64,000 bases of DNA from the IMG/VR virus record IMGVR_UViG_3300046820_002180, positions 31,821 through 95,820 of that record; one strand, 5' to 3'. The stretch is from a virus. The number at the start of each line of letters is the position of its first letter. The first letter of the stretch is position 1. A model generated the notes under the pieces. It saw only the letters and a program-made list of their open reading frames with translations, made no database searches and was not told the DNA's origin. Both the position numbers and the translations under genes were made by a program. Below are positions 24,571 through 34,648 of the stretch, one piece after another.

Positions 24571-27500
24571 AATAGTAAAACTGCGTAGGAGTAGTGTATC
24601 CGGTCAAAAACCCACTAACTCAAATTTACAATTAGGTGAATTAGCATTAAACACTACCGATGGTAAGGTTTATATGGCAGTTTCAGGTTCTCTCGGACCA
24701 TCAGTTGAGGAATTAATATCAACAAACACGGTTAATACAGGTTCAATACATCTTGTTGGTAATGTAACAGCATCACATTTTTCAGGTTCATTTATTGGTG
24801 ATGGTACAAATCTATATAACATACCTGCAAGTGGTGTTACGGGATTAAATTTAACAAGAATTGCTGACGGTAATGCGACCGCATCGATATCAAATTCCCA
24901 AGGTTTAAAAATTAACACAAATACCGAAATCACGGGTTCGTTAATTGTGTCTTCAGGTTCTGCGGTGTTTGATGCCTCTTTACAATTAACAGAAAATAGT
25001 TCATTAATATTAAACAGTGGTAGTAATCTCTATGTTTATGACGGTGGTATTATTAGTGGAACATTTAAAGGTAATGGTGCATTATTAACTGACTTACCTT
25101 ACGCGACTACCGGGTCAAATCAATTTAATGGTAACCAAACAATCACAGGTTCCCTTACCATCACTCAAAATTTAAGAGTATTAGGGTCATCTTCAATTGT
25201 TTATTCAACTGCATCACAATTAATTGTTGAAGATAACATTATCGTAGTGAATGCTTCATATCCTGCTGCAAGATTTTCAGGTTTGGAGGTACACGATTCG
25301 GGTTCAAATGGAAACATTACCGCTTCGTTTTTATGGGACGGATTACATAATAGATGGATTTATCAAAATAGTTCGGAAGCCCATTATGGTGGTGCGATGT
25401 TTATTGCGGGACCAAGAAATACAGGTTCATTAGGTGATGAACAAACATTAACAAGTGGTAGAATACCAAAATCAATTGGTGGTGACCACATAGGTGATTC
25501 ATTAATATCTGAAACAGGCACAACAATTACAATTGCTGGTAATTTAATTGTAAATTCACTAACTGGTTCGATTAATTATAATAACCTAACAAATGTACCA
25601 ACATTGGTATCAGGTTCACCACAAATTGAAATCACGGGAACAACAGGATATTCAGATTATAGTTCAAGTATATCAACATCAATAGGTTCTTTAAGTTCAT
25701 CAATTGCAACAACAACAAACGATTTAGATGGTAGATTAGATTCAATAGAATTAACGACGGGTTCGTTAAATACTTACACTAGTTCTAACACCACTAATAT
25801 CAATGCGATTCATACCGCAACGAGTAGTTTAAATTCATTTACCACATCATATAGTACGGGTTCATTTACAGGTTCATTTATTGGTAATGGTATTGGTTTA
25901 TATAATATTCCTGCGACAGGTGTTACAGGATTACAATTAGATAAAATTGTTAGTGGTAATGCAAGTGCTTCCATTAATAATAATGGTTTTTATGTTAATA
26001 GAGATGTTTATGTTGATGGTACAATTACAGCAAAAGAAATTCATACAGATTATGTAACATCTTCAGTTTTATTCCAAAGTGGTAGTACTAAATTTGGTAA
26101 CACAAGTGACGACACACATCAATTTACAGGTTCAGTATATATTACAGGCTCTATTGTTTCTAGTGATACACCATTAGTGTCAGGCTCATCACAAATAGAC
26201 ATCACCAACACCACAGGATACTCAACATTTAGTAGTTCGATAAAAAATAGTATTGATGATGTAACAGGCTCAATTGCTAATTTATCTTCCTCAGTAAAGG
26301 TTAGAATAGATGATGTTACGGGTTCTATCACAGCATTATCATCTTCAGTAAAAGTTAGAATTGATGATGTGACCGGTTCAATTACCGCATTGTCTTCGTC
26401 TGTGAAGGTTAGAATTGATGATGTTACAGGTTCTATAACAGCATTATCTTCCTCAGTAAAGGTTAGAATAGATGATGTCACTGGTTCTATAACAACATTA
26501 TCTTCCTCAGTAAAAAATAGTCTAGATACTGTAACAGGTTCTATCACAGTATTATCTTCCTCAGTAAAAAATAGTATAGATACTGTAACAGGTTCTATCA
26601 CTAGTTTATCATCATCTGTTAAGAATAGTTTTGATACCATCACAGGGTCAATTACAAGTCTATCTTCATCAGTAAAAGTTAGAATAGATAGTTTAACAGG
26701 TTCGATTGATTCATTAAATACATTTAGCTCAAGTGTTGTATTAACATCACAAACATCTTCAATGTCGGTATTAAGTGCGTCATATGCTGTAACCGCAGCA
26801 TTTGCATTAAATGCGGGTGGAGGTGGTGGTCAAGGTACCACATATGTTCATACACAATCATCCGCTTCAACAACTTGGACAGTAACACACAATTTAGGTG
26901 AGAGATATCCTGCAATTGTTGTATTCGACTCATCAGGTAATGTAATTATACCAACAAACATATCAGCACAATCAACAAGTACATTAGTTGTAACATTCTC
27001 ATCTGCACAAACAGGTAAAGTTAGTGCAACTGTTGGTGGTGGACTACCACACATTAGTGCAAGTTATGAAGGAAGAGTTTTAGCGGTTTATAATGATGAA
27101 CCAATATGGAAAGCAGGTATTATTTCAGGTTCACAACAACTTGGTAATTTAGGTTTTGCAACCACAGGTTCAAATACATTTTACGGTAACCAAACCATAA
27201 GTGGAACAACAACTATTAACATTGCAACATTAGGTTCAAAATGTGTGACAATATCAAGTAACACTGCAATATTTGATTTAGGCGACTTTGACGGTGCCAA
27301 TTTTGATTATGTGGTTAAAAACGGCTCAAATATGAGAGCGGGTATGATAATGTCAGCTTGGGACGGTTCAAACTCGGTTTATAATGAAACCTCAACAATG
27401 GATATGGGTTCAACAACGGGAGTTACTTTTACAGTTTCAGGATTAGGTGTGTTAAATGTTAATATCTCTTCAGGAACTTGGGCGGTGGAAGTTTTATATA

Positions 27501-27790
27501 GAGCACTTGGTTGTTCAACAATTAACCCACCATCATCCTCATCATCAACGAATTATCTAATCAGTACAGGGTTTACGGCACCTGATTATTGTAATGGTTT
27601 ATTTGGTACCGACCAAACAGTTTATGGTGATGATTCGGCTTGGACATCCGTTACAAGATTCTATACCAATAGTGGAATGACGACACCATTTAATGGTGGA
27701 AGTTTATGGTACGGAGACTCAACGGCGTACTTTGGAACCACACTACAAATTGATAGTGATGGATATGTAATTGATAGTTATGCTTGTTAA
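24563..27790 (+). CDS. Long tail-fibre protein, 1075 residues, with 18-residue repeats
   Basis: The N-terminus MAQIVKLRRSSVSGQ ... LQLGELALN matches the fibre-start domain of the gene at 21177. The shared module (VEDNIIVVN ... FSGLEVHD ... ASFLWDGLHNRWI) is at about 220-275. Nine tandem 18-residue units (VKxxIDxVTGSIxxLSSS) fill about 560-722 and probably form a trimeric coiled coil. A HNLGxRYPAIVVFD beta domain (about 775-830) follows, then a C-terminal APDYCNGLFG ... DSYAC domain likely to be the tip. It probably reads host receptors. Confidence 0.82.
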   Translation: MAQIVKLRRSSVSGQKPTNSNLQLGELALNTTDGKVYMAVSGSLGPSVEELISTNTVNTGSIHLVGNVTASHFSGSFIGDGTNLYNIPASGVTGLNLTRIADGNATASISNSQGLKINTNTEITGSLIVSSGSAVFDASLQLTENSSLILNSGSNLYVYDGGIISGTFKGNGALLTDLPYATTGSNQFNGNQTITGSLTITQNLRVLGSSSIVYSTASQLIVEDNIIVVNASYPAARFSGLEVHDSGSNGNITASFLWDGLHNRWIYQNSSEAHYGGAMFIAGPRNTGSLGDEQTLTSGRIPKSIGGDHIGDSLISETGTTITIAGNLIVNSLTGSINYNNLTNVPTLVSGSPQIEITGTTGYSDYSSSISTSIGSLSSSIATTTNDLDGRLDSIELTTGSLNTYTSSNTTNINAIHTATSSLNSFTTSYSTGSFTGSFIGNGIGLYNIPATGVTGLQLDKIVSGNASASINNNGFYVNRDVYVDGTITAKEIHTDYVTSSVLFQSGSTKFGNTSDDTHQFTGSVYITGSIVSSDTPLVSGSSQIDITNTTGYSTFSSSIKNSIDDVTGSIANLSSSVKVRIDDVTGSITALSSSVKVRIDDVTGSITALSSSVKVRIDDVTGSITALSSSVKVRIDDVTGSITTLSSSVKNSLDTVTGSITVLSSSVKNSIDTVTGSITSLSSSVKNSFDTITGSITSLSSSVKVRIDSLTGSIDSLNTFSSSVVLTSQTSSMSVLSASYAVTAAFALNAGGGGGQGTTYVHTQSSASTTWTVTHNLGERYPAIVVFDSSGNVIIPTNISAQSTSTLVVTFSSAQTGKVSATVGGGLPHISASYEGRVLAVYNDEPIWKAGIISGSQQLGNLGFATTGSNTFYGNQTISGTTTINIATLGSKCVTISSNTAIFDLGDFDGANFDYVVKNGSNMRAGMIMSAWDGSNSVYNETSTMDMGSTTGVTFTVSGLGVLNVNISSGTWAVEVLYRALGCSTINPPSSSSSTNYLISTGFTAPDYCNGLFGTDQTVYGDDSAWTSVTRFYTNSGMTTPFNGGSLWYGDSTAYFGTTLQIDSDGYVIDSYAC
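26240..26730 (+). repeat. Nine 54-bp tandem repeats in a fibre gene
   Basis: The DNA repeats with a 54-bp period encoding VKVRIDDVTGSITALSSS and variants. The middle copies are nearly identical at the protein level but differ at synonymous positions, while outer copies (KNSIDTV, KNSFDTI) diverge more. This is a coiled-coil length module that could change copy number by recombination. Confidence 0.85.
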
Positions 27791-27809
27791 AATATAATCA
27801 CAATTTATA

Positions 27810-27818
27810 GTATTTATT
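27810..27818 (+). promoter_or_regulatory. GTATTTATT motif upstream of the 1687-residue fibre
   Basis: GTATTTATT lies 35 bases before the ATG at 27854 in an otherwise featureless spacer. Confidence 0.35.
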
Positions 27819-27853
27819 AGTAACACATTAGTGGACAGTGAAACTAATAAATT

Positions 27854-30800
27854 ATGGCAAACGAATTTAAAATCAAGAATGGTCTTGTCGTGTCAGGCTC
27901 AGCCGACTTTGAACAAGACCTAACCGTCCGAGGGAGACTTACCGCAGATGAATTACACATATCAATTGTTAGTTCTTCAGTCCTTTTCGAGTCAGGTTCT
28001 ACCCAATTTGGTAACTCAATAACAGATACCCACAAAGTTACGGGTTCGTTATCTATAACAGGTTCGATGAGCCTGAACGGTCAACCTATCGGTACGGGTA
28101 AGTTGGATGAAACAACTTTCCAATTGTATACTGCTAGTATCGACCCAAGAATCGCTAATTTGGAGACAAGTACGGGTAGTATTAATGGTTTCACGTCAAG
28201 TACTAATTTAAGATTAACATCGTTAGAAACTTCCACAGGAAGTATCAATACATATACAGCATCCAATACCACAAATATTGATGCAATTCACACATCCACA
28301 TCAAGTTTAAACACATTCACATCAAGTGCTAATGGACGTTTAAATTCAATAGAAGGTGTAACAGGTTCCATATCTTCTTTGAACACTTACACAGGTTCAA
28401 ACAACACAATTATCGGAACTTTACAAACTTCGACAGGTAGTTTAAATACATTTACTTCAAGTGCTGCCGGTAGATTAAATTCTATTGAAACATCGACTGG
28501 TAGTTTGAATTCATATACTGCATCTAATACTACCAATATCAACGCAATTCATACCTCAACTTCAAGTTTGAATACGTTTACTTCAAGTGCAAATGGTAGA
28601 CTAAGTTCCATCGAAACATCGACTGGTAGTTTAAATTTATATACAAGTTCTAATACTACGAATATAAATGCAATTCACACAGCAACAAGTTCGTTAAATT
28701 CGTACACAAGTAGTAACACGACTGCGGTAAATGCGTTGAATACCTCAACCGCGAGTTTGAATTCTTATACGAGTAGTAACAACACAGTAATTAATGCATT
28801 AAATTCGTATACAAGTAGTAACACGACAAACATAAGTGCTATTCATACTGCAACAAGTTCGTTAAATTCGTACACAAGTAGTAACACGACTGCGGTAAAT
28901 GCGTTGAATACCTCAACAGCAAGTTTAAATTCATATACAAGTTCTAATACTACGAATATAAATGCTATTCATACCACAACAGGTAGTTTAAATTCATATA
29001 CAAGTTCTAATACTACGAATATAAATGCTATTCATACTGCAACAGGTAGTTTAAATGCATTCACTTCAAGTGCATCTGGTAGGTTAACATCATTAGAATC
29101 TGCTAGTTCGAGTATTAGAACAGATTTTAATAGTTTTACAAGTTCTAACAATACTGTTGAGTCTACACAAAACAGTAGGTTAACTTCATTAGAAACAACT
29201 ACAGGTAGTTTGAATTCATATACATCATCTAATACCACAAATATTAATGCAATTCATACTGCTACTGGTAGTTTAAATTCCTATACGTCTAGTAATAATA
29301 CTAGATTGGGTATTATTGAAACTGCGACATCAAGTTTAAATTCTTATACGTCTAGTAATAATACCAAATTAGGTATTATAGAAACTGCAACAAGTAGTTT
29401 GAATAGCTTTACATCTTCTATTAATACAACAATTAAGAATAGATTAAACACCGAAGGTGTTGTTTCAGGGTCAGTACAGGTTACATTATCTAGTACGACT
29501 GGTTATAGTACTTTTAGTTCATCATTAGCAACCACAGACTTAGGTCAAGACAATAGATTAACATCTTTAGAAGGTAAAACAGGTAGTTATGCAACAACAG
29601 GAAGTAATGTCTTCCAAGGTAGTCAAATAATAACAGGTTCATTATTTATTTCACAGGATTTAATAGTTGCCGGTTCATCATCTATTCAACACATTAGTTC
29701 ATCAGTAGTAAACATCGCCGATAATATTATCACAGTTAACGCACAAAACCCAAGTATTAGATTTGGTGGTCTTGCAGTAATTGATAGTGGTTCATCACCA
29801 CAAATATCGGGGTCTATATTATTTGACTCGGTAAATGACCAATGGATATTTGTTCACCAAAATCAAACAACGGTTACATCGTCAATATTGTTGATGGGAC
29901 CTCAAACTTTTAATAACTTAGGTAACGAGACGTCCCCAACAAATAACAGATTACTTAAGTCTGTTAATGCGGAACATTTAGGTGATAGTAACATTAGTGA
30001 CACAGGAACGAAAGTAAGTGTTAATTCAAATACCGAAATTACAGGTTCATTAATTGTTGCGGGTGGAAATAAAATAACAGTAAACGCAACAGGTGGAGAT
30101 GAAGGAGGTGAAATTTTATTAGGTAAAGCGGTAACCAACACAACACTTTCAGGTGAAGGTGTCACAATTGATGTTTGGCAAAATAGACTAAGAATTTTCG
30201 AACAAGGAGGAAATGCAAGAGGTGCGTATCTCGATATATCAACATTAGCAAATGGTGTTGGAACTAATTTATTGGGTACCGTAGCAACAGCATCATATGT
30301 TGAGTTTTCTAATGTTGCAAATAAACCTTCATTAGTTTCAGGTTCATCACAAATATCATTCAATGGTATAACAGATAAACCAACATTAGTTTCAGGTTCT
30401 GCACAAATTTCATTTAATAGTATAACAGATAAACCAACATTAGTTTCAGGTTCGTCACAAATTACTTTCTTAAGTATTAGTAGTATACCCGCAGGACTTG
30501 TTTCAGGTTCTTCACAAGTATTAAATGGAAGTGGAGTATGGTCAGGTTCCGCACAATTACCTGCAGGAACAGTGTCAGGTTCTTCACAAGTATTAAATGG
30601 AAGTGGTGTTTGGAGTGGTAGTGCACAATTACCATCAGGTGTTGTATCGGGCTCAAGTCAAATTACATATTCATCTATTAGTAGTATTCCCGCGGGTATC
30701 GTGTCAGGTTCCGCACAAGTAATATCACTTTTACCTTCAGGTACTGTTTCGGGTAGTTCTCAAGTACTTGCAGGAACAACAATACACTCAGGTGCATTCT

Positions 30801-32917
30801 TCAATGGTATAAGTGTTGTTTCAGGTTCCGCACAGATTTCATTCAATGGTATAACGGATAAACCGGCATTAGTGTCTGGTTCATCTCAAATCACATTTGG
30901 TAGCATTACTGGTGTTCCTTCAGGTTTAGTATCTGGCTCTTCACAAATCACTTTCTTAAGTATTAGTAGTATACCGAGTGGTTTAGTATCAGGTTCGTCA
31001 CAAGTTGCATTTAGTTCATTGAGTGGACTTCCTTCAGGTATTGTATCGGGTTCATCACAAATATCTTTCGGTAGTATTAGTGGAGTACCTTCAGGATTAG
31101 TATCGGGCTCCTCTCAAATAACATATGGTTCGTTAAGTGGAATTCCGTCAGGTATTGTTTCTGGTTCATCACAAATATCATTTGGTTCAATATCAGGAAT
31201 TCCTTCAGGTTTAGTATCTGGTTCATCTCAAATTACATTTAGTGGAATATCATCAAAACCTACTACAATTAGTGGTTATGGTATAACAGATGCTATCACA
31301 ACAGGTAATATTGGTTCACAAACGGTGGCATCTGCCGGCAACTCAACAACGGTTGGAGGTTTAACACCTATTCAGTTCTTTAATAATATGGGTGATAATC
31401 ACTCAACAAGAACTAGTTTTGATGCGTCAACACCATCATATGGTTTTGGATTTAGATTTGTACAAGGAAATACAAATGGACCTGCAACAGGAGGTGGAGG
31501 TCAGTTTTATTCTTGGTATATTGGTCTTGGTAATGATTATCCGGCTACCGGTGGTGGTTCATATGGTATGCAAGTTGCAATTCCTAGAACGGCAACGACT
31601 CCATATATGAGTATAAGATATAATGAAAATAATAGCTTAGGCTCTTGGTTAAAAATTGCGGCAGGATATGCGGATACCGCTGGTAGTGCCACCACTGCAG
31701 GTTCATTAAGTAGTATGAACATATCTCAGTTCACAAATAACACTGGTTATATAACAGGTATATCTTTTGCAAACGTTTCATCGAAACCAACAACAATATC
31801 GGGATATGGAATCACGGATGCTATTACAACTGGTAATATTGGTTCACAATCTGTATCGTACGCAACAACAGCAGGTTCATTAACATCAATGAATATATCT
31901 CAATTCACTAATAACAGTGGATATATAACAGGTATAGCATTCTCAAGCGTTTCATCAAAACCAACAACACTTAGTGGATACGGAATTACCGATTCATTAT
32001 ATCAAGATAGAGCAACAGTTGATGTTAACGCATTTAACACCACAGGATTATATAGAGGTTCAACATCAGGTTGGTCTAATAGACCAACAGTTGTTCACAA
32101 CGGTGGTGCATTATTACAAATAGACACCCATCCAGGAAACTATCACTCACAATTATTTTTTGATACGGGTGGTAACAGATTATATATGAGGTCGGCAGAT
32201 GCTGGTTCTTGGGGTAGTTGGGTGACGATGTATCATTCAGGTAATTTAACTAACCTTAACCAATTAACAAACGGTCCTGGTTACATTACAGGTATATCTT
32301 TCGCAAACGTTTCATCGAAACCAACAACAATATCGGGGTATGGAATTACAGATGCAATTACCACGAGTAATATTGGTTCACAATCTGTATCATATGCATC
32401 AAGTGCGGGAAGTGCACCTAACGGAACTAATCAAAATTCGGTCTATAACGTAACACCTGGTGAAGGTAATGGATTGAGATTTTGGTCTGAAGACAACTAT
32501 AAAATTAGTATGGGTGTTAGTAGTGTTTACCAATATGGAACTGTTAACGATTATTCAATTAAAACCCAAATGAATTCCGGAGATGCGGGAAGAGGATTTA
32601 CTTGGGGAAGAATTGGTGTTGTTCCAATTGCATCATTAAACGCAACGTCAGGTAATATGCAACTTGCGGGGTCATTAACAACAGGTGGAAGTATATTACC
32701 ATTAAGTAATAATTCAGTGAATTTAGGTTCGGTATCTTTAGGTTGGGCAAACGTTTATACGAACGACTTACATTTAAGTAATATGAATAAACCTGAAGGA
32801 AATGATATTGATGGAACAAAAGGCACGTGGACTATTCAGGAAGGTGAAGAAAATTTGTATATTATCAATAATAATAACGGAAAGAAATTTAAGATTAGTT
32901 TAGAAGAGATTATATAA
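27854..32917 (+). CDS. Giant tail-fibre protein, 1687 residues, multi-repeat
   Basis: The N-terminus (MANEFKIKNGLVVSGSADF) is a common fibre start. Residues about 95-530 are 21-residue units (SLNSYTSSNTTNINAIHTATS-type). The shared DNI module is at about 615-675. About 825-1130 is a VSGSSQ-x-PSGL repeat array. GYGITDAI and TNNxGYITGI repeats follow, with two knob-like domains (YSWYIGLGNDYP; LYRGSTSGWSNRP ... SQLFFDTGGNRLYMRS, similar to pyocin-knob receptor domains). The end (GTWTIQEGEENLYIINNNNG) is a conserved phage-fibre C-terminus. It is probably the main long fibre. Confidence 0.85.
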   Translation: MANEFKIKNGLVVSGSADFEQDLTVRGRLTADELHISIVSSSVLFESGSTQFGNSITDTHKVTGSLSITGSMSLNGQPIGTGKLDETTFQLYTASIDPRIANLETSTGSINGFTSSTNLRLTSLETSTGSINTYTASNTTNIDAIHTSTSSLNTFTSSANGRLNSIEGVTGSISSLNTYTGSNNTIIGTLQTSTGSLNTFTSSAAGRLNSIETSTGSLNSYTASNTTNINAIHTSTSSLNTFTSSANGRLSSIETSTGSLNLYTSSNTTNINAIHTATSSLNSYTSSNTTAVNALNTSTASLNSYTSSNNTVINALNSYTSSNTTNISAIHTATSSLNSYTSSNTTAVNALNTSTASLNSYTSSNTTNINAIHTTTGSLNSYTSSNTTNINAIHTATGSLNAFTSSASGRLTSLESASSSIRTDFNSFTSSNNTVESTQNSRLTSLETTTGSLNSYTSSNTTNINAIHTATGSLNSYTSSNNTRLGIIETATSSLNSYTSSNNTKLGIIETATSSLNSFTSSINTTIKNRLNTEGVVSGSVQVTLSSTTGYSTFSSSLATTDLGQDNRLTSLEGKTGSYATTGSNVFQGSQIITGSLFISQDLIVAGSSSIQHISSSVVNIADNIITVNAQNPSIRFGGLAVIDSGSSPQISGSILFDSVNDQWIFVHQNQTTVTSSILLMGPQTFNNLGNETSPTNNRLLKSVNAEHLGDSNISDTGTKVSVNSNTEITGSLIVAGGNKITVNATGGDEGGEILLGKAVTNTTLSGEGVTIDVWQNRLRIFEQGGNARGAYLDISTLANGVGTNLLGTVATASYVEFSNVANKPSLVSGSSQISFNGITDKPTLVSGSAQISFNSITDKPTLVSGSSQITFLSISSIPAGLVSGSSQVLNGSGVWSGSAQLPAGTVSGSSQVLNGSGVWSGSAQLPSGVVSGSSQITYSSISSIPAGIVSGSAQVISLLPSGTVSGSSQVLAGTTIHSGAFFNGISVVSGSAQISFNGITDKPALVSGSSQITFGSITGVPSGLVSGSSQITFLSISSIPSGLVSGSSQVAFSSLSGLPSGIVSGSSQISFGSISGVPSGLVSGSSQITYGSLSGIPSGIVSGSSQISFGSISGIPSGLVSGSSQITFSGISSKPTTISGYGITDAITTGNIGSQTVASAGNSTTVGGLTPIQFFNNMGDNHSTRTSFDASTPSYGFGFRFVQGNTNGPATGGGGQFYSWYIGLGNDYPATGGGSYGMQVAIPRTATTPYMSIRYNENNSLGSWLKIAAGYADTAGSATTAGSLSSMNISQFTNNTGYITGISFANVSSKPTTISGYGITDAITTGNIGSQSVSYATTAGSLTSMNISQFTNNSGYITGIAFSSVSSKPTTLSGYGITDSLYQDRATVDVNAFNTTGLYRGSTSGWSNRPTVVHNGGALLQIDTHPGNYHSQLFFDTGGNRLYMRSADAGSWGSWVTMYHSGNLTNLNQLTNGPGYITGISFANVSSKPTTISGYGITDAITTSNIGSQSVSYASSAGSAPNGTNQNSVYNVTPGEGNGLRFWSEDNYKISMGVSSVYQYGTVNDYSIKTQMNSGDAGRGFTWGRIGVVPIASLNATSGNMQLAGSLTTGGSILPLSNNSVNLGSVSLGWANVYTNDLHLSNMNKPEGNDIDGTKGTWTIQEGEENLYIINNNNGKKFKISLEEII
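28150..29430 (+). repeat. 63-bp (21-residue) repeat array in the giant fibre
   Basis: Many copies of a 21-residue unit with consensus SLNSYTSSNTTNINAIHTAT occur in tandem. A 68-base stretch at 28682-28749 recurs exactly at 28850-28917 (168-base offset), and two adjacent units near 28925 and 28988 are almost identical. This points to recent duplication within the array. Confidence 0.85.
30330..31250 (+). repeat. VSGSSQ repeat array in the giant fibre
   Basis: About sixteen units of the form VSGSSQ-I-x-F-x-S-I-S-x-P-S-G-L follow each other with a period near 18-21 residues and two longer variants (LNGSGVWSGSAQLP). Such arrays form extended beta structure in fibre shafts. Confidence 0.75.
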
Positions 32918-32918
32918 G

Positions 32919-33692
32919 ATGCCATTAAATGTAAAGAATCACATAATAAGTTCAAATGACATCACGAGTGCAGGAATTTTTAGAACAAAAATAAATCGTG
33001 ATAGTCTAATATTACATTTAGATGCTGGTGATGTTGATTCATATCCGGGCAGTGGTTCTGATTGGTATGATTTAAGTGGTAATGGTTATAACTTTGTTAT
33101 AAACGCTTCCGCATATAATTCGTCAGGACCAAAATATATGGATTTTAATGGTTCATATGGTTGTGCAAAGAAAACGAGTACTGATGTCCCATTATCGGGT
33201 AATGTCACGTGTATTTGTTGGACAAGAGTTAAGAATAGTACATCTGAATGGAGAACATTATTAAGAGGTTTAAGTTCAGGAGCTGACCACCAAGTTATTA
33301 TTCAATCGGGTGCTTGGGGTATGGGTATGTACGATAATACGAATGGTACAGGATTTAATAGTAGTGGATTTAGTCAACAAAGTTTACCCGCTTATGGTAC
33401 GTCAAATTGGGATATGTTAGTATGGAGATGGTATAATACGGCATCACCATATCATTTATTTGGATATAATGACACCGCAGGATTATTAAGAGGTCAGATT
33501 GCTAGCATCAATTCAAGATTTAAACACGGGTTTTGTTCAATTGGTGCTTATAATAACGGAGACCAAAATAATCCAAATGCTTCGAGTCAACCTTGGGGGG
33601 ACATTGGATTAATAAGTTTGTATAATAGAGTTTTAAATCCTTTTGAAATCTCAGAATATTATCAAGCAACAAGAAATAGATTTGGTAGATAA
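32919..33692 (+). CDS. LamG/concanavalin-like fibre-associated protein
   Basis: This 257-residue protein carries one LamG-type jelly roll: SLILHLDAGDVDSYPGSGSDWYDLSGNGYN (split over about 30-60), a beta sandwich with SxWRTLLRG, then GLISLYNRVLNPFEISEYYQATRNRF at the end, the usual LamG closing strand-helix. Phages use such lectin-like domains to bind host glycans. It begins one base after the giant fibre and is probably part of the adhesion complex. Confidence 0.75.
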   Translation: MPLNVKNHIISSNDITSAGIFRTKINRDSLILHLDAGDVDSYPGSGSDWYDLSGNGYNFVINASAYNSSGPKYMDFNGSYGCAKKTSTDVPLSGNVTCICWTRVKNSTSEWRTLLRGLSSGADHQVIIQSGAWGMGMYDNTNGTGFNSSGFSQQSLPAYGTSNWDMLVWRWYNTASPYHLFGYNDTAGLLRGQIASINSRFKHGFCSIGAYNNGDQNNPNASSQPWGDIGLISLYNRVLNPFEISEYYQATRNRFGR

Positions 33693-33701
33693 AATAATTT
33701 T

Positions 33702-34475
33702 ATGGGAATAATATTAGGAGGAAATAATTTATCGGGAACAAATTTCAACACACAAGGAGAAATCCCAACAACACCAACCGTAGTAACAGATGGGTTAGTG
33801 TTGTGGTTGGATGCAGGAAATTTGGATTCTTTTATAAACACATCCGCCAACTATTATGATTGTGGATACGGATATCAATATTACGTTTCAAATCCTGGTT
33901 GTACTGTTGCAAGTACAAAATGGTTTGATATTAGTGGATATGGTAATGATTGGTCAGCGGTAGGAACTTTTGAGGGTGATTATTTTAGATTTAATAGTCA
34001 ACAATCATCAAGAGGGTACTCAAGTGATTGGGCGACTACATCTGAAAGAACAATAGATACTTGGTTTTATCCACCATCTGGTGGAATTCATACTGGATGT
34101 TGTGAAACTATATTTGGTCAATATTGGTTCAGATTTTTTATGATTGGGCAAAGCATTTATACTATGATTGGTTTTGCAACTGGAGGCACATACACCTATC
34201 AACACCCAGCATATTCAATATCATATGACACTTGGCATCATATTGTTGGTATGAGAAGAAATAATCGATATATTATATGGATTAATGGTGTTGAAATGTA
34301 TAATACGGATTTTGGTACAGGTTTAAACCTTTATGACCCAACAGGGACTTATTATATAAGTGCGACTTCACATACTAATGTTCGAGTTTCGAGCGTAAAA
34401 ATATATAATAGAGGATTAACAGATGCAGAAATCCTTAATAATTTTAATGTTGGTAGACAAAGATTTGGAGTATGA
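33702..34475 (+). CDS. LamG/concanavalin-like protein, paralogue of the previous gene
   Basis: A 257-residue protein with the same plan: GLVLWLDAGNLDSF, WFDISGYGNDW, TIDTWFYPP, YDTWHHIVGMRRNNRYIIWINGVEM (split across strands) and SSVKIYNRGLTDAEILNNFNVGRQRFG. It has extra Cys residues (about 57-70 and 128-129), which is unusual for cytosolic proteins but common in virion tips. It probably duplicates or diversifies glycan binding. Confidence 0.75.
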   Translation: MGIILGGNNLSGTNFNTQGEIPTTPTVVTDGLVLWLDAGNLDSFINTSANYYDCGYGYQYYVSNPGCTVASTKWFDISGYGNDWSAVGTFEGDYFRFNSQQSSRGYSSDWATTSERTIDTWFYPPSGGIHTGCCETIFGQYWFRFFMIGQSIYTMIGFATGGTYTYQHPAYSISYDTWHHIVGMRRNNRYIIWINGVEMYNTDFGTGLNLYDPTGTYYISATSHTNVRVSSVKIYNRGLTDAEILNNFNVGRQRFGV

Positions 34476-34648
34476 TTAATTTAACAATTGTTGAAATCCC
34501 CACAGATGAAATTAATGTAGATGACCCAACTTGCATTTTAAATGCTTTTCCATTTATGGTGGAAGATGAAAATGGTGCTAGGTGGTTTGGTGCACAAACA
34601 TTTAAAGAATGTGAAGAATACATAACAAAACATTTAACTCAAGAGTAA
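34472..34648 (+). CDS. 58-residue ORF between fibre genes
   Basis: Starts at the ATG at 34472 inside the previous stop (ATGA) and ends at 34648, overlapping the next ATG (TAATG). The 58 residues are acidic (VEIPTDEINVDDPTC, FKECEEYITKHL). Its strict coupling on both sides and position suggest a fibre-assembly helper or a small virion protein. No homology recognised. Confidence 0.55.
   Translation: MINLTIVEIPTDEINVDDPTCILNAFPFMVEDENGARWFGAQTFKECEEYITKHLTQE

Noticed and set aside
26119-26643. A 174-residue minus-strand open frame over the 54-bp repeats
   Set aside because: It is the antisense of the repeat codons, with periodic low-complexity sequence, no promoter, and lies entirely inside a certain fibre gene.
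26240-26730. Regular repeats that could suggest a CRISPR array
   Set aside because: The period is in frame, there are no unique spacers, and the translation is a continuous coiled coil.
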